64,000 bases of DNA, taken from positions 1-64,000 of the forward strand of contig NZ_JAQQXQ010000009.1 in NCBI RefSeq assembly GCF_028595285.1, in the 5' to 3' direction. The DNA is from Erythrobacter fulvus. GTDB lineage: Bacteria; Pseudomonadota; Alphaproteobacteria; Sphingomonadales; Sphingomonadaceae. The notes beneath the pieces are model-generated. The model saw nothing but the letters and a program-made list of their open reading frames with translations. It was not told the DNA's origin and made no database searches. The position numbers and the translations under genes were made by a program. Positions 9,797 to 18,849 of the stretch are shown here, piece by piece; position 1 is the first letter of the stretch; every line of letters starts with the position of its first letter.

Positions 9797-10186
9797 ATGA
9801 TCCAGCCTGAAAGTCGCCTGATCCTCGTCTACAATGCCGATGGTGGCTGGCTGAACGCGCTCAAGGACGCAGTATGGAAGGCGGCGCGACCTTCGACCTA
9901 TCCCTGCTCTCTATGCGCGCTGACCTATGGTTATGTAGCGATGCACGGCCGCTGGCGGCGGTTTCTTCTTCGCCTGCCGCACGGCAAGGTATTCCACCAC
10001 CGCGACGATTTCGCGCAGGCCTATCCTAGCCAGATCATCACCTTGCCTGCGATCCTGGTGGCACAGAAAGATAATCCGCCGAAGGTGTTGGTAAGCGCGG
10101 CGGAAATTGATGCCCTGCCCGATCTCGAAGCCCTTATCGCGCTGGTCTCAGCACGGCTCGCCATCCCTCCAGAGGCGCTGGACTAA
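9797..10186 (+). CDS. Conserved hypothetical protein with a CxxC motif
   Basis: 129 aa. The N terminus LILVYNADGGWLNALKDAVWK followed by STYPCSLCALTYGYV is a recognisable conserved pattern in uncharacterised bacterial proteins, sometimes labelled GTPase, but no P-loop is visible. The CSLC pair could bind metal or form a disulfide. The C-terminal half contains ITLPAILVAQ and an acidic helix. The ATG at 9797 is chosen over an upstream in-frame start at 9692 because the conserved segment begins here. It is divergent from the valine operon. Confidence 0.7.
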   Translation: MIQPESRLILVYNADGGWLNALKDAVWKAARPSTYPCSLCALTYGYVAMHGRWRRFLLRLPHGKVFHHRDDFAQAYPSQIITLPAILVAQKDNPPKVLVSAAEIDALPDLEALIALVSARLAIPPEALD

Positions 10187-10203
10187 GCGTTGCTTCAGAC
10201 CGC

Positions 10204-10713
10204 TTATTCAAGGCTGCAACTGTCATGCATCCCGGCGCGGGTAGCGGCCGCGAACCGCTGCTCGTCGGGTGCGAGGCGGCGGACCAGGACGACACCCTTG
10301 GTCGTCGGGCTGACGATTTCCCCAGCACCCGCCCTGCTCCCCGGTGGCAGCAAGGCGACCGTCACATCTTTTCCAATGCCCCGCAAGGTGGCGAAGTTAT
10401 CCGTCCGCGCGTCGAAAAACGACAGTGATTGGTAATTCGGCCAGCCACCCATGTGCACCTCAACCCGCGCTTCGGGATTTGCGAGGTCAAAACGGCACAG
10501 CGCATAGTAGAGATCGGGCGAGGAGCGCACAACGCTCTGCGTCTGAGGGTTGATCCGCTGTGGAGCGGTGAAGCGATGGAGCGCCACGCCGCGCGCGGCA
10601 AGCGCATCCATTGCCCGGCCCATGATGAAACCAGGGGCGAAATGCAGCACGGCCAGATGCACGGCGACCGCACAGCCTAGCAATGCAGCAAGCGGGCCGA
10701 CCCAGCGCCTCAT
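10204..10713 (-). CDS. DUF1254-type protein, membrane-anchored
   Basis: 169 aa with an N-terminal hydrophobic segment (residues about 5-27) that acts as signal anchor, then a periplasmic domain with the pattern NPQTQSVVRSSPDLYYALCRFDL and GGWPNYQSLSFFDARTDNF, which I recognise as the DUF1254 family. Start overlaps the stop of the DUF1214 gene as ATGA. In many proteobacteria DUF1254 and DUF1214 occur either fused or as adjacent genes, exactly as here. Biochemical role unknown. Confidence 0.75.
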   Translation of the reverse strand: MRRWVGPLAALLGCAVAVHLAVLHFAPGFIMGRAMDALAARGVALHRFTAPQRINPQTQSVVRSSPDLYYALCRFDLANPEARVEVHMGGWPNYQSLSFFDARTDNFATLRGIGKDVTVALLPPGSRAGAGEIVSPTTKGVVLVRRLAPDEQRFAAATRAGMHDSCSLE

Positions 10714-11315
10714 GTGCGCGCCCTGTCCGTGCAACTCTGCCGCTCGATGCGGGGTGGAATGAGCGAATTGGCCGGCGCCTCCAGCACTGCGGGATCGGGC
10801 ATGTAGAGGCGCAAGGTGAGATCGAAAGTCCCAGCCTTACGGCTCGAAATCCAATGCGCCGTGCCCGCAGGCTTCTCAGGGGAAATTATGGCCTCCCATT
10901 CCCCTCCCCCCGCACGACCGGCATCGATACTTAGCGCACCATCCTTATTGTTCGGCAGCATGCTGCGCGCGTCGTATAATGTGACTGACCACCAGCCGGC
11001 CGGCATGGTTCCGCCAGAGAGGCGATAGATGCAGGCCTCGCGCAGAGGTTGGCCGTCATCGTCAGTCGCCCGGGTGAAATAAACCGCCTCGCTCCTCGCG
11101 AGCGCCAGCAGTCCGTGACGCGCAACACGGGCGCGGGTATAAGGATCGGCGGCCTCGGAGCCGATCGCGAAATCGCTTCGCCAATCGTTTACGTTGACGT
11201 CGCCGAAGGCAAGGGCGCTTGAGCCCGGCCACAACCCCGCCATCGCCACCGCGCTGCCAAAGCCGATCGCGCAGCCCGTCAGTATCGCGACCAGATATGC
11301 AACAACCTGCCGCAT
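10710..11315 (-). CDS. DUF1214 domain protein
   Basis: 201 aa. An N-terminal membrane segment (residues about 3-25) precedes a periplasmic domain containing YTRARVARHGLLALARSEAVYF, CIYRLSGGTMPAGWWSVTLYD and a C-terminal LRLYMPDP block, the hallmarks of DUF1214. The start at 11315 overlaps the RidA stop (TGATG); extension to 11375 has no support. It forms a translationally coupled pair with the DUF1254 gene downstream. Confidence 0.8.
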   Translation of the reverse strand: MRQVVAYLVAILTGCAIGFGSAVAMAGLWPGSSALAFGDVNVNDWRSDFAIGSEAADPYTRARVARHGLLALARSEAVYFTRATDDDGQPLREACIYRLSGGTMPAGWWSVTLYDARSMLPNNKDGALSIDAGRAGGGEWEAIISPEKPAGTAHWISSRKAGTFDLTLRLYMPDPAVLEAPANSLIPPRIERQSCTDRART

Positions 11316-11704
11316 CAACCCCGAACCACAGCCTCTGCTTCGATCTCGACCTTCCATTCCGGACGGCACAGCCATGCCACGCCCGCCATGGTCGCTGCCG
11401 GACGGGCCGCACCGAAGAAGCGCGCATGCACAGCCCCGACCGCGTCCTGATCATTCGGATCGGTCAGCAGCATGCGCGTTCGCACGACATCCGTCGCGGT
11501 TCCGCCCAGTTCCTCGATCGCCGCAACTATGATCGCACAGCACCGCACCGCCTGCTCTGTCGCACCGCCCGGCGTGGTCGAACCATCGGGCTCCACCGGA
11601 CCCGTGCCTGCGACGATAATCCGGTTGCCGTCACGAACGGCTCGAGCAAAACCGAAAGTCGCTTCGAAAGGCGAACCGGATGTTGCGCGAACCCGCCCGG
11701 TCAT
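11315..11704 (-). CDS. RidA/YjgF/UK114 family protein
   Basis: 129 aa. RidA proteins hydrolyse reactive enamine/imine intermediates released by PLP enzymes, as homotrimers. The FARAVRDGNRIIVAGTGPVEPDG N terminus, the key arginine in VVRTRMLLTD and the C-terminal KVEIEAEAVV block are present. The start overlaps the stop of the I78 inhibitor gene (ATGA). Subfamily assignment cannot be made, so deaminase activity is probable rather than certain. Confidence 0.85.
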   Translation of the reverse strand: MTGRVRATSGSPFEATFGFARAVRDGNRIIVAGTGPVEPDGSTTPGGATEQAVRCCAIIVAAIEELGGTATDVVRTRMLLTDPNDQDAVGAVHARFFGAARPAATMAGVAWLCRPEWKVEIEAEAVVRG

Positions 11705-12012
11705 CCGCAGGTGATCTGTTCGATGGTCATGGCCGCATCATACTGGACGTTTACCCGATCCTGCCGGTAGTCCATCGTCCAGGCAGCGTTTGGCGGTCCC
11801 CAGCGAAGCGTGCGTGCGCCGCTTTCCGTCAGGATCGCCGCGCCGATTGTCGCATCGGCTTTGCTGCCGACATAAGACTGCACTGTCCCCGCATCGCACA
11901 TCCTGGCCATCGCGCCGCCATTTGGGGCAGCGGCCTCCGGGGCTGCATAACCGCCATTCGTTGCACAGCCCGCCAGCCCGATTGCGGCCAGTCCGATCAT
12001 CGTCTGCTTCAT
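11701..12012 (-). CDS. Peptidase inhibitor I78 family lipoprotein
   Basis: 103 aa. A lipoprotein signal with lipobox LAGC (Cys at residue 16) precedes an I78-type domain: CDAGTVQSYVG, then IGAAIL, RTLRWGPPNAAWTMDYRQDRVNV. I78 proteins are small periplasmic or outer-membrane serine protease inhibitors. The start at 12012 is preferred over an upstream frame to 12174 because only it gives a signal peptide. First gene of a four-gene overlapped run (I78, RidA, DUF1214, DUF1254). Confidence 0.85.
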   Translation of the reverse strand: MKQTMIGLAAIGLAGCATNGGYAAPEAAAPNGGAMARMCDAGTVQSYVGSKADATIGAAILTESGARTLRWGPPNAAWTMDYRQDRVNVQYDAAMTIEQITCG

Positions 12013-12082
12013 GCCATCCTCCCTTGGCAAACGCCGGATTGTTCCGGCGCGCACTGAGGTTATCAGGCACCCATCGGGCAAA

Positions 12083-13555
12083 CTAGCCCTTGTGCTTGTC
12101 GAGTTCGTCGCCGGTAACGGTGACGACATGCAAAAGGTTGGTCGCACCCGGCGTTCCAAAGGGCACACCGGCAAGCACGATCAGCTTGGCTCCGCCTTGC
12201 GCAAAGCCATGGCGCAGCGCCATGCGCCGGCCCTTGCCGATCATTTCCTCAAAGCTGCCGATATCCTTGGTCGCCACAGCATGCGTCCCCCACAACAGCG
12301 CCAGCCGCCGCGCAGTGCGGATCGACGGGGTCAGCACCAGCATCGGCGTGCCGGGCCGTTCGCGCGCGACCCGCCGCGCGGTCGAGCCGGAGGAGGTGAA
12401 AACCGTGATCGCGCTGATCGGAACGGTGTCTGCGATAGTCATGCAGGCGTGGGCCAGCGCGTCGGAGGTTGTCGCATCGGGCGGCGTGTCGAGGAAACGC
12501 ACGCGCTCCTTGTAGCCGTCATCGCCTTCGACCTGCACGGCAATGCGGTCCATCATGGCCACCGATTCTTCGGGCCACGCCCCGGCCGCGCTTTCAGCCG
12601 ACAGCATCACCGCGTCCGCCCCGTCATAGACCGCATTGGCAACGTCGGAGACTTCGGCGCGGGTCGGGGTCGGAGCCTCGATCATGCTTTCCAGCATCTG
12701 GGTCGCCACGATTACCGGCTTGCCCGCGCGGCGTGCAGTGGCGACGATTTTCTTCTGGAGCGGCGGCACCTCGAAAGGCTCGAGCTCTACACCAAGGTCC
12801 CCGCGCGCAACCATGATGCCGTCGGCGAGTTCGATGATCGCATCGAGGCGGTGGACAGCTTGCGGCTTCTCGATCTTGGCACACAGCGCGGTGCCGCGAC
12901 TTCCGATAAGCTTGCGCGCCTCGGCGATATCTTCGGGCCGCTGGACAAAAGACAGCGCAATCCAGTCCGCCCCGTGCTCGGTGGCGAAGGCGAGGTCGCG
13001 ACGGTCCTTTTCAGTCAGCGCCGGGATCGGCACTTCGGCATCGGGAACGTTTACGCCCTTGCGATCGGAGATAACACCGCCGACTTCGGCGCTACACAGT
13101 ATGCGGTTCTCGTCAGCCTCCAGCACCTTCAGACGGATTTTGCCATCGTTGATCAAAAGGCGCTGGCCGCGCTCCATGATGCCGAACAGTTCAGGGTGCG
13201 GCAGGCAAACGCGATTTTCGTCGCCCGGCGTGTCGTCGCGATCGAGCACGAAGTGGCCCGAATGGCGGATCACGGCCTGACCATCCTTGAAGGTTCCGAC
13301 GCGCAACTTCGGCCCCTGCAAATCGGCGAGGATCGCTATCGGCTTGCCAAATTGCTTCTCTAGCGCGCGGATCGCGAGGATCGCGGCCTCGTGATCCTCG
13401 TGCGACCCGTGGCTCATGTTGAGTCGGAATGCGTCGGCACCGGCCCGTACCAGCTTGGCCAGCATCTCGGGCGAACGGCTGGCCGGGCCGATAGTGGCGA
13501 GAATCTTGACCTTGCGACCGCGCGGGTCGATCCTTGGCTGCTCGCGTCGTGTCAT
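12083..13555 (-). CDS. pyk: Pyruvate kinase
   Basis: 490-aa cytosolic glycolytic enzyme converting phosphoenolpyruvate and ADP to pyruvate and ATP. Visible motifs: KILATIGPASRS at the N terminus, AKIEKPQAV around the phosphoryl-transfer lysine, MVARGDLGVELE, ATQMLESMIEAPTPTRAEVSDVANAV (activation loop), and a C-terminal allosteric domain. Length is normal for a bacterial type II enzyme. ATG at 13555. The gene is divergent from the DUF1244 gene and ends 70 bases before the I78 start. Confidence 0.96.
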   Translation of the reverse strand: MTRREQPRIDPRGRKVKILATIGPASRSPEMLAKLVRAGADAFRLNMSHGSHEDHEAAILAIRALEKQFGKPIAILADLQGPKLRVGTFKDGQAVIRHSGHFVLDRDDTPGDENRVCLPHPELFGIMERGQRLLINDGKIRLKVLEADENRILCSAEVGGVISDRKGVNVPDAEVPIPALTEKDRRDLAFATEHGADWIALSFVQRPEDIAEARKLIGSRGTALCAKIEKPQAVHRLDAIIELADGIMVARGDLGVELEPFEVPPLQKKIVATARRAGKPVIVATQMLESMIEAPTPTRAEVSDVANAVYDGADAVMLSAESAAGAWPEESVAMMDRIAVQVEGDDGYKERVRFLDTPPDATTSDALAHACMTIADTVPISAITVFTSSGSTARRVARERPGTPMLVLTPSIRTARRLALLWGTHAVATKDIGSFEEMIGKGRRMALRHGFAQGGAKLIVLAGVPFGTPGATNLLHVVTVTGDELDKHKG

Positions 13556-13620
13556 TTTTGGCTATCCCTCGTTGCGCTGGCCTATGGCACACCAATTCTT
13601 CAACTCAAGGAAAAGCCGCG

Positions 13621-13932
13621 ATGAATAGCAATGCCGATCCGCTCGACAGTCTCGACGATGCGCAGGCAGCAGCCGCCTTCCGCCGGCTGGTGCGCCATCT
13701 GAGGCATCGCCACGATGCGCAGAACATTGATTTGATGGGACTTGCCGGGTTCTGCCGCAACTGCCTTTCCGACTGGATCCGTGACGCTGGCTTTCCCGGC
13801 GACAAGGAGGAAGCGCGCGCATTGATCCACGGGATGCCGAGCGCGGAATGGAAGGCGACGCGCCAGACACCTGCCACGGAGGAACAGCTGGCCCGGATGC
13901 AGGCAAGTATCGCGAAGAACGCACAGGAATAA
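13621..13932 (+). CDS. DUF1244 family protein
   Basis: 103 aa, soluble. The block FRRLVRHLRHRHDAQNIDLMGLAGFCRNCLSDWIRDA is the DUF1244 signature, with the conserved CRNC cysteine pair. The ATG at 13621 has AAGGA 9-10 bases upstream. Short protein of unknown biochemical role, widespread in proteobacteria. Confidence 0.85.
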   Translation: MNSNADPLDSLDDAQAAAAFRRLVRHLRHRHDAQNIDLMGLAGFCRNCLSDWIRDAGFPGDKEEARALIHGMPSAEWKATRQTPATEEQLARMQASIAKNAQE

Positions 13933-14013
13933 TTTTCGCGGGCGGTTCAATCGGCGCAAGGGGCTGGCTATCGCACCCGCCAACCGATTCTCACTTTACC
14001 GATGGAGACCCCC

Positions 14014-14250
14014 ATGGCCGAAACCACCGACGACCGCCTGCGCCTTCTGATCGAGCGCATCGAACGCCTTGAAGAGGAAAAGAAGGGCATCGCCGACGAC
14101 ATCCGTGACGTCTACATGGAAGCCAAGGCAGTGGGCTACGATCCGAAGATCATGCGCCAGATCGTACGTCTTCGGAAGATGAAGCCCGACGACCGCAGTG
14201 AGCAGGAAATGGTGCTCGAGACTTACAAGGCGGCACTCGGCATGGCGTGA
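14014..14250 (+). CDS. DUF2312 / GapR-like DNA-binding protein
   Basis: 78 aa. The coiled-coil start [48 protein letters not shown] is the DUF2312 family pattern. In Caulobacter the family member GapR is a nucleoid-associated protein that clamps overtwisted DNA ahead of polymerases and stimulates topoisomerases. This copy is a little shorter at the N terminus than GapR. The ATG at 14014 is chosen because a GGAGA site lies 5 bases upstream; the ATG at 14002 overlaps that site. Confidence 0.88.
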   Translation: MAETTDDRLRLLIERIERLEEEKKGIADDIRDVYMEAKAVGYDPKIMRQIVRLRKMKPDDRSEQEMVLETYKAALGMA

Positions 14251-14329
14251 TTTCGCGCATACCCACCGGCTTTCGTTGAATTTCCCTCGTGCTGTGTTAT
14301 GGAAATAAGACAGCACGAGGAGAAACCCA

Positions 14330-14677
14330 ATGTCCGGACCATGGAAAGATGCGCGCGGTGTGATCGTCACCACCACGCCGACCATCGAAGGCCACCCAAT
14401 TCAGGAATATTGCGGCATCGTCACCGGCGAGGTGATCGTCGGCGCCAACCTGTTCCGAGATCTTTTCGCCAACATCCGCGATATCGTCGGCGGACGCTCG
14501 GGTTCTTATGAACGCATCCTCGCTGATGCCCGCAAGCAGGCGATCGAGGAATTGCAGGCCGACGCGGCATCGCTCGGCGGCAATGCGGTGGTCGGCATCG
14601 ACCTCGACTACGAAGTGATCGGCGCGAACGGCTCGATGCTGATGGTTTCGGCCAGCGGGACGGCCGTCCGGATCTGA
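14330..14677 (+). CDS. YbjQ/UPF0145 family protein
   Basis: 115 aa. [31 protein letters not shown] and the C-terminal [20 protein letters not shown] are the UPF0145 (YbjQ, DUF74) signature. Members form pentameric rings of unknown function. An AGGAGAAA site precedes the ATG. Confidence 0.9.
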   Translation: MSGPWKDARGVIVTTTPTIEGHPIQEYCGIVTGEVIVGANLFRDLFANIRDIVGGRSGSYERILADARKQAIEELQADAASLGGNAVVGIDLDYEVIGANGSMLMVSASGTAVRI

Positions 14678-14684
14678 TCGGATC

Positions 14685-15479
14685 TCACCACCAGCCATAA
14701 TCAACGGCCAGAAATATCGCATTATAGGCCGCGTGGTGCATCATTGCCGCGCGCAAGCCCATCCTTGTGCGGGTATAGGCCAGCAGCAGGCCGCCGATTG
14801 TCTGCGGCAGAACGACGAACACACCGAGCGGGCTCGTCAGTGCCTCGTAATTGCCGAGGTGCATCAGGCCGAACAAAAGCGAACTGCCCCACACGAACCA
14901 GCGAAAATGGCGCGTGAACCATTCGGGCACTGTCGTGTCGCGATCACGGGTGAGGCTCCAGTGAACAAGCCCGAACAGCACCAAGCCGACCCCTGCCAGC
15001 GCCAGCGGCATCGCTATGTCGGCGCTCACAAACAGCGTCCCGATGAAAATCGCCTCGGCGGCAAAACCGTAAAGCGCAAAGCGCAGCGCAGCGATGCGCC
15101 CCGTAAGCCAGCCGCGATAGACAAGCTCCTCGAGCACCGGCGCCAAAAGAAGATAGCCGAACAGATCCTCTGCCAATGAAGCATCCTGTTCGATCGGCTC
15201 GGGAAGAAATCCGGTGCCCGAATCGAGCAGCGCCGTCACCTCCCCAACCAGCGTATCGAGCACCAGATCGAAAGCGAAAACCGTAAGCAATGCAATCAGC
15301 ATTGCCCGACCCCATGGCAGAGTCCCATCGACAAAGGTCGGGCGGATCATGAAACGCGCAGCGTCGGCCACCCGTTCGCGCACGGTCAAATCGTCTGCAA
15401 CGAGCGGCCTTGCATCCGCCTTCACGCTCGGAGTAAGGCCCGCGCTCAGTTTTCCAACATCCCGGTGAAGTTCGTCCAA
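14685..15479 (-). CDS. CPBP-family intramembrane metalloprotease
   Basis: 264 aa, about six to eight membrane segments. The CPBP (CAAX protease / bacteriocin-processing, Abi) motifs are intact: EELVYRG, GLMHLGN and HHAAYNA, which supply the catalytic glutamate and the metal-binding histidines. The frame opens with TTG at 15479, directly across from the yebC ATG on the other strand; this start has no ribosome binding site. A GTG at 15425 or the ATG at 15350 are credible alternatives. Substrate unknown. Confidence 0.82.
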   Translation of the reverse strand: MDELHRDVGKLSAGLTPSVKADARPLVADDLTVRERVADAARFMIRPTFVDGTLPWGRAMLIALLTVFAFDLVLDTLVGEVTALLDSGTGFLPEPIEQDASLAEDLFGYLLLAPVLEELVYRGWLTGRIAALRFALYGFAAEAIFIGTLFVSADIAMPLALAGVGLVLFGLVHWSLTRDRDTTVPEWFTRHFRWFVWGSSLLFGLMHLGNYEALTSPLGVFVVLPQTIGGLLLAYTRTRMGLRAAMMHHAAYNAIFLAVDYGWW

Positions 15480-16222
15480 TGGCAGGCCATTCCAAGTTCA
15501 AGAACATCATGCACCGCAAGGGTGCGCAGGACAAGAAACGCTCAGCTATGTTTTCCAAGCTGAGCCGCGAGATCACCGTGGCGGCCAAGATGGGTCTGCC
15601 CGATCCCGACATGAACCCGCGCCTGCGCCTCGCGGTCAACGCGGCCAAGGCCCAGTCGATGCCCAAGGACAATATCCAGCGCGCGATCGACAAGGCGGCA
15701 TCAGCGGGCGGCGAGGATTATGTCGAAGTACGCTACGAAGGCTACGGCCCGGGAGGCGTTGCGCTCATCGTCGAGGCGCTGACCGACAACCGCAACCGTA
15801 CCGCCACCAATGTCCGCACCGCTTTCAGCAAGAACGGCGGCAACCTCGGCTCGGAAGGCTCGGTCAGCCACGGCTTCGAGCGGCGCGGTCTGATCGAATA
15901 CAAGGCTGAGGTGGGCGACGAGGAAAAGGTGCTCGAAGCCGCGATCGAAGCAGGAGCGGACGATGTCGAATCATCGTACGACGGCCACACCATCTGGACC
16001 GCTGCCGATGCTCTGCATGGTGTCGCCAGCGCGCTTGAAGCGGCGCTGGGTGCGGCGGACAACGTCAAGCTTGCGTGGAAGCCCTCTCTGACGGTCGACG
16101 TGGACGAGGCCACCGCAACCACCTTGATGAAGCTCATCGATACGCTCGACGACGATGATGACGTGCAGACCGTTTGGGGCAATTACGAGATCTCCGACGA
16201 GGTGGTGGAGAAGCTGGGCTGA
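15479..16222 (+). CDS. yebC: YebC/PmpR family protein
   Basis: 247 aa. [21 protein letters not shown] and [18 protein letters not shown] are signature blocks. Family members were long annotated as transcriptional regulators; recent work on relatives assigns them to relief of ribosome stalling. Directly followed by ruvC with overlap, as in many proteobacteria. The length and the acidic [11 protein letters not shown]-terminal block are typical. Confidence 0.95.
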   Translation: MAGHSKFKNIMHRKGAQDKKRSAMFSKLSREITVAAKMGLPDPDMNPRLRLAVNAAKAQSMPKDNIQRAIDKAASAGGEDYVEVRYEGYGPGGVALIVEALTDNRNRTATNVRTAFSKNGGNLGSEGSVSHGFERRGLIEYKAEVGDEEKVLEAAIEAGADDVESSYDGHTIWTAADALHGVASALEAALGAADNVKLAWKPSLTVDVDEATATTLMKLIDTLDDDDDVQTVWGNYEISDEVVEKLG

Positions 16223-16692
16223 TCATCCTCGGCCTCGATCCGTCACTTTCGTCCACCGGCTGGGGCGTGATCCGCAGCGAGGGCGCGCGAATCGCGCATG
16301 TGGCCAATGGTCAGATCAAGACCGATGCGGCCACATCAATGGCCGACCGGTTGGCCACCTTGCAGGCCGGGCTGGCGATGGTAATCGCTGAATACCGCCC
16401 TGCCCGTGCCGCGGCAGAGGAAATCTTCGTCAACAAGAACCCGCAATCGACGCTGAAGCTGGCACAGGCGCGAGGCGCCGTGCTGGCCGCCTGCGGCGCC
16501 GCGAGTATTGCGGTGAACGAGCACGCCGCGCGGCTGGTCAAGAAAGCCGTTACCGGCACCGGCGCGGCGGAAAAGGCGCAGGTAGCGGCGATGATGAAGG
16601 TGTTGCTACCGGGCATCACCATTTCAGGGCCCGACGCCGCCGACGCACTGGCCGTGGCAATTGCGGACGCACATCTGGGTCCGAAATTCTGA
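16219..16692 (+). CDS. ruvC: Holliday-junction resolvase RuvC
   Basis: About 157 aa. RuvC cuts Holliday junctions symmetrically during recombinational repair. Catalytic acidic residues are visible in LGLDPS (N terminus), [11 protein letters not shown], and [16 protein letters not shown] near the end. The start is odd: there is no ATG or GTG near the conserved N terminus. Homologues start at the residue just before ILGLDP, which here is a CTG at 16219 overlapping the yebC stop as CTGA. The nearest conventional start is a TTG at 16174, 15 codons upstream inside yebC. ruvA and ruvB do not follow. Confidence 0.9.
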   Translation: MIILGLDPSLSSTGWGVIRSEGARIAHVANGQIKTDAATSMADRLATLQAGLAMVIAEYRPARAAAEEIFVNKNPQSTLKLAQARGAVLAACGAASIAVNEHAARLVKKAVTGTGAAEKAQVAAMMKVLLPGITISGPDAADALAVAIADAHLGPKF

Positions 16693-16705
16693 TGCGGAGC
16701 ATGAA

Positions 16706-17056
16706 ATGACCATCCATCTTTACGGCATTCCCAATTGCGACACGGTCAAGAAGGCGCGCGTCTGGCTGGACAAGCAGGGCATCGATTACACTTTCCACGA
16801 CTACAAGAAGGAAGGTGCCGATCCGGAAAAGCTGGCCGCTTGGATCACCGCTGCGGGTCTCGACACGGTGGTGAATCGCAAGGGCACGACCTTCCGCAAA
16901 CTTTCGGACAACGAAAAACAGTCCGTCGCAGAAAGTCACACGGCTGTCGCTTTGCTGGTCCAGCAGCCGAGCATCATAAAGCGCCCGATTGCCGAGCATC
17001 CGCGCGGGTTGCTGGTCGGTTTCAAGGAAGAAGAATGGTCCGCAGCCTTGCTCTGA
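16706..17056 (+). CDS. ArsC/Spx-like reductase family protein
   Basis: 116 aa, thioredoxin-like fold. IHLYGIPNCDTVKKARVWLDKQGIDYTFHDYKK is the ArsC/Spx/YffB signature with a single N-terminal cysteine, and FRKLSDNEK plus IKRPIAEHPRGLLVGFKEEEW are conserved. The YffB subgroup is thought to be a glutathione-dependent thiol reductase rather than an arsenate reductase. The C-terminal coding sequence overlaps the start of the next gene by 22 bases. Confidence 0.87.
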   Translation: MTIHLYGIPNCDTVKKARVWLDKQGIDYTFHDYKKEGADPEKLAAWITAAGLDTVVNRKGTTFRKLSDNEKQSVAESHTAVALLVQQPSIIKRPIAEHPRGLLVGFKEEEWSAALL

Positions 17057-18066
17057 TCGCGCTTCTGGCGCTTTCTCCGGTGCCCGCTGCCGCAGCAGAC
17101 AACGGCTTGCTGGTCATCGCCCACCGCGGCGCCAGCGCCGAACGCCCCGAACACACCCTTGCCGCTTACGAGCGCGCTATCGATCAGGGTGCGGATTATA
17201 TCGAACCCGATCTGGTCGCGACGAAGGATCTGGTTCTGGTCGCGCGACACGAAAACGAACTGTCCGGCACCACCGATGTCGCATCGCGTGAAGAGTTCGA
17301 GGATCGTCGCCGGGACAAGATCATCGATGGTCAGCGCGTCGCTGGCTGGTTTGCCGAGGACTTCACGCTCGCCGAACTGCGCACGCTGCGGGCCAAAGAG
17401 CGCATCCCCTCGGTGCGACCGGCCAATGCGCGTTTCGACGGGTTATACCAGGTGCCGACATTCAGCGAAATCGTGAAGCTGGTGCGTGCCAAGGAGGCCG
17501 AAACAGGGCGACGCATCGGGCTTTATCCCGAAATCAAGCATCCCACCTTCCTGCTGCAGGATGCCGGGATCGACATGGTGGACCTGCTGCTGCGCGAGTT
17601 CCGCCAGCTCGGAATCACGCCGCAAGACCCCGTATTCGTTCAAAGCTTCGAAATCGCGCCCTTGCAACGCCTCAAGCAGCGCGGCGGTGGCTTCAAGCTG
17701 GTGCAGCTTGTCGAGCCGATCGGCGGCCCGGCGGACGAGCCAGGCATGCGCTATGCCGAGATGGTCACGCCAACCGGACTGACAGAGGTGGCAACCTATG
17801 CCGACGCGATAGGCGCGCATATTGGCATGGCTCTCAATCCAGATGGCACCCCGACCAGCCTGGTCGCGGACGCGAAGGCGGTAGGGATGGTGGTTCATGC
17901 GTGGACTGTGAGGCCGGAAAACGAGTTTCTACCGGTTATGCTTCGGACAGGTAGCGACCCCAAAGGCAAGGGCTGCGGTGATGTGAAGCTGGCGGCGCTG
18001 CTCAAGGCCGCGGGGGTTGCGGGCATATTCAGCGATGGGCCGCTGGCGGGACGCAGCTGCCCCTAG
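17035..18066 (+). CDS. Glycerophosphodiester phosphodiesterase, exported
   Basis: 343 aa. A signal peptide (residues 1 to about 20, LALIALLALSPVPAAAA) targets the periplasm. The GDPD domain follows: IAHRGASAERPEHTLAAYERAIDQGADYIEPDL carries the catalytic HRG and the ExD metal ligands; RHENEL and LYPEIKH are also conserved. It hydrolyses glycerophosphodiesters to glycerol-3-phosphate and an alcohol, as GlpQ does. The ATG at 17035 lies within the preceding gene and is the only start giving a signal peptide. Ends convergent with ubiG, overlapping by 4 bases. Confidence 0.9.
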   Translation: MVRSLALIALLALSPVPAAAADNGLLVIAHRGASAERPEHTLAAYERAIDQGADYIEPDLVATKDLVLVARHENELSGTTDVASREEFEDRRRDKIIDGQRVAGWFAEDFTLAELRTLRAKERIPSVRPANARFDGLYQVPTFSEIVKLVRAKEAETGRRIGLYPEIKHPTFLLQDAGIDMVDLLLREFRQLGITPQDPVFVQSFEIAPLQRLKQRGGGFKLVQLVEPIGGPADEPGMRYAEMVTPTGLTEVATYADAIGAHIGMALNPDGTPTSLVADAKAVGMVVHAWTVRPENEFLPVMLRTGSDPKGKGCGDVKLAALLKAAGVAGIFSDGPLAGRSCP

Positions 18067-18800
18067 GCCCGCTTCGCGCTCAGGATGTAATTGATCGATT
18101 CGTCATCGGACAGGTGCAGGCCCTTGCCCGGCCGCCACGCGATCCCGCGCTTGGCCGTTACCGTCAATCCGACCTCTGCCAGCAGCGCTTCCAGTTCATC
18201 GGGGGTGACGAAGTCCTGCCAATGGTGGGTGCCCTTGGGAACATAGCCCACCGCTTCGGCAGCGCCGACCAGCAGCACCCGGCTTGCCGCAGTGCGGTTG
18301 GGGGTGGACATGACCAGCAGGCCATCGGGTGCCAGCCGCGCTGCAACGTCACGCAGGAAGGCGGGCTTGTCGGCCACGTGCTCGATCACCTCGACACAAG
18401 TCACCAGATCGAACGTGCCGATATCGAGTCTTCCCACCTCGCCCGCCATGTAACGGATATCGAGCCCCACGCCTTCCGCATGGGCAGCCGCGGCCGCGAC
18501 ATTTTCGGGCGCAGCATCAACGCCGGTCACCCCCGCACCGAGACGGGCAAGCGGTTCACACAGCAGCCCCGCCCCGCAGCCGATGTCGAGCGCGGCCTTG
18601 CCCATCAGCGGCCTCGCCGCCCGCGCCGCCTCCGGCCAATGCGCGTCGATCGCGTCCCGAATGAATGCCAGTCTCACCGGGTTGACCTGATGCAGGCTCG
18701 CCATCGGCCCTTTCGCATCCCACCAGTTATGCGCCAGCTGGGCGAAGAAATCGGCTTCCTCGGGCCGGATAGTTACATTCGATACGTTTGCGTTTCCCAT
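18063..18800 (-). CDS. ubiG: Ubiquinone biosynthesis O-methyltransferase
   Basis: 245-aa class I SAM methyltransferase that methylates two hydroxyls during ubiquinone synthesis. Blocks: FFAQLAHNWWDAKGPMASLHQVNPVRL, the SAM motif ALDIGCGAGLLCEPLARLGA, CVEVIEHVADKPAFL and GTHHWQDFVTPDEL, all specific to UbiG. Divergent from lysC, the usual arrangement in alphaproteobacteria. Confidence 0.95.
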   Translation of the reverse strand: MGNANVSNVTIRPEEADFFAQLAHNWWDAKGPMASLHQVNPVRLAFIRDAIDAHWPEAARAARPLMGKAALDIGCGAGLLCEPLARLGAGVTGVDAAPENVAAAAAHAEGVGLDIRYMAGEVGRLDIGTFDLVTCVEVIEHVADKPAFLRDVAARLAPDGLLVMSTPNRTAASRVLLVGAAEAVGYVPKGTHHWQDFVTPDELEALLAEVGLTVTAKRGIAWRPGKGLHLSDDESINYILSAKRA

Positions 18801-18849
18801 GAACGCCCCTTAACAGCGCCCGCGAACACTCACCAGCGGGAGCTGAACT

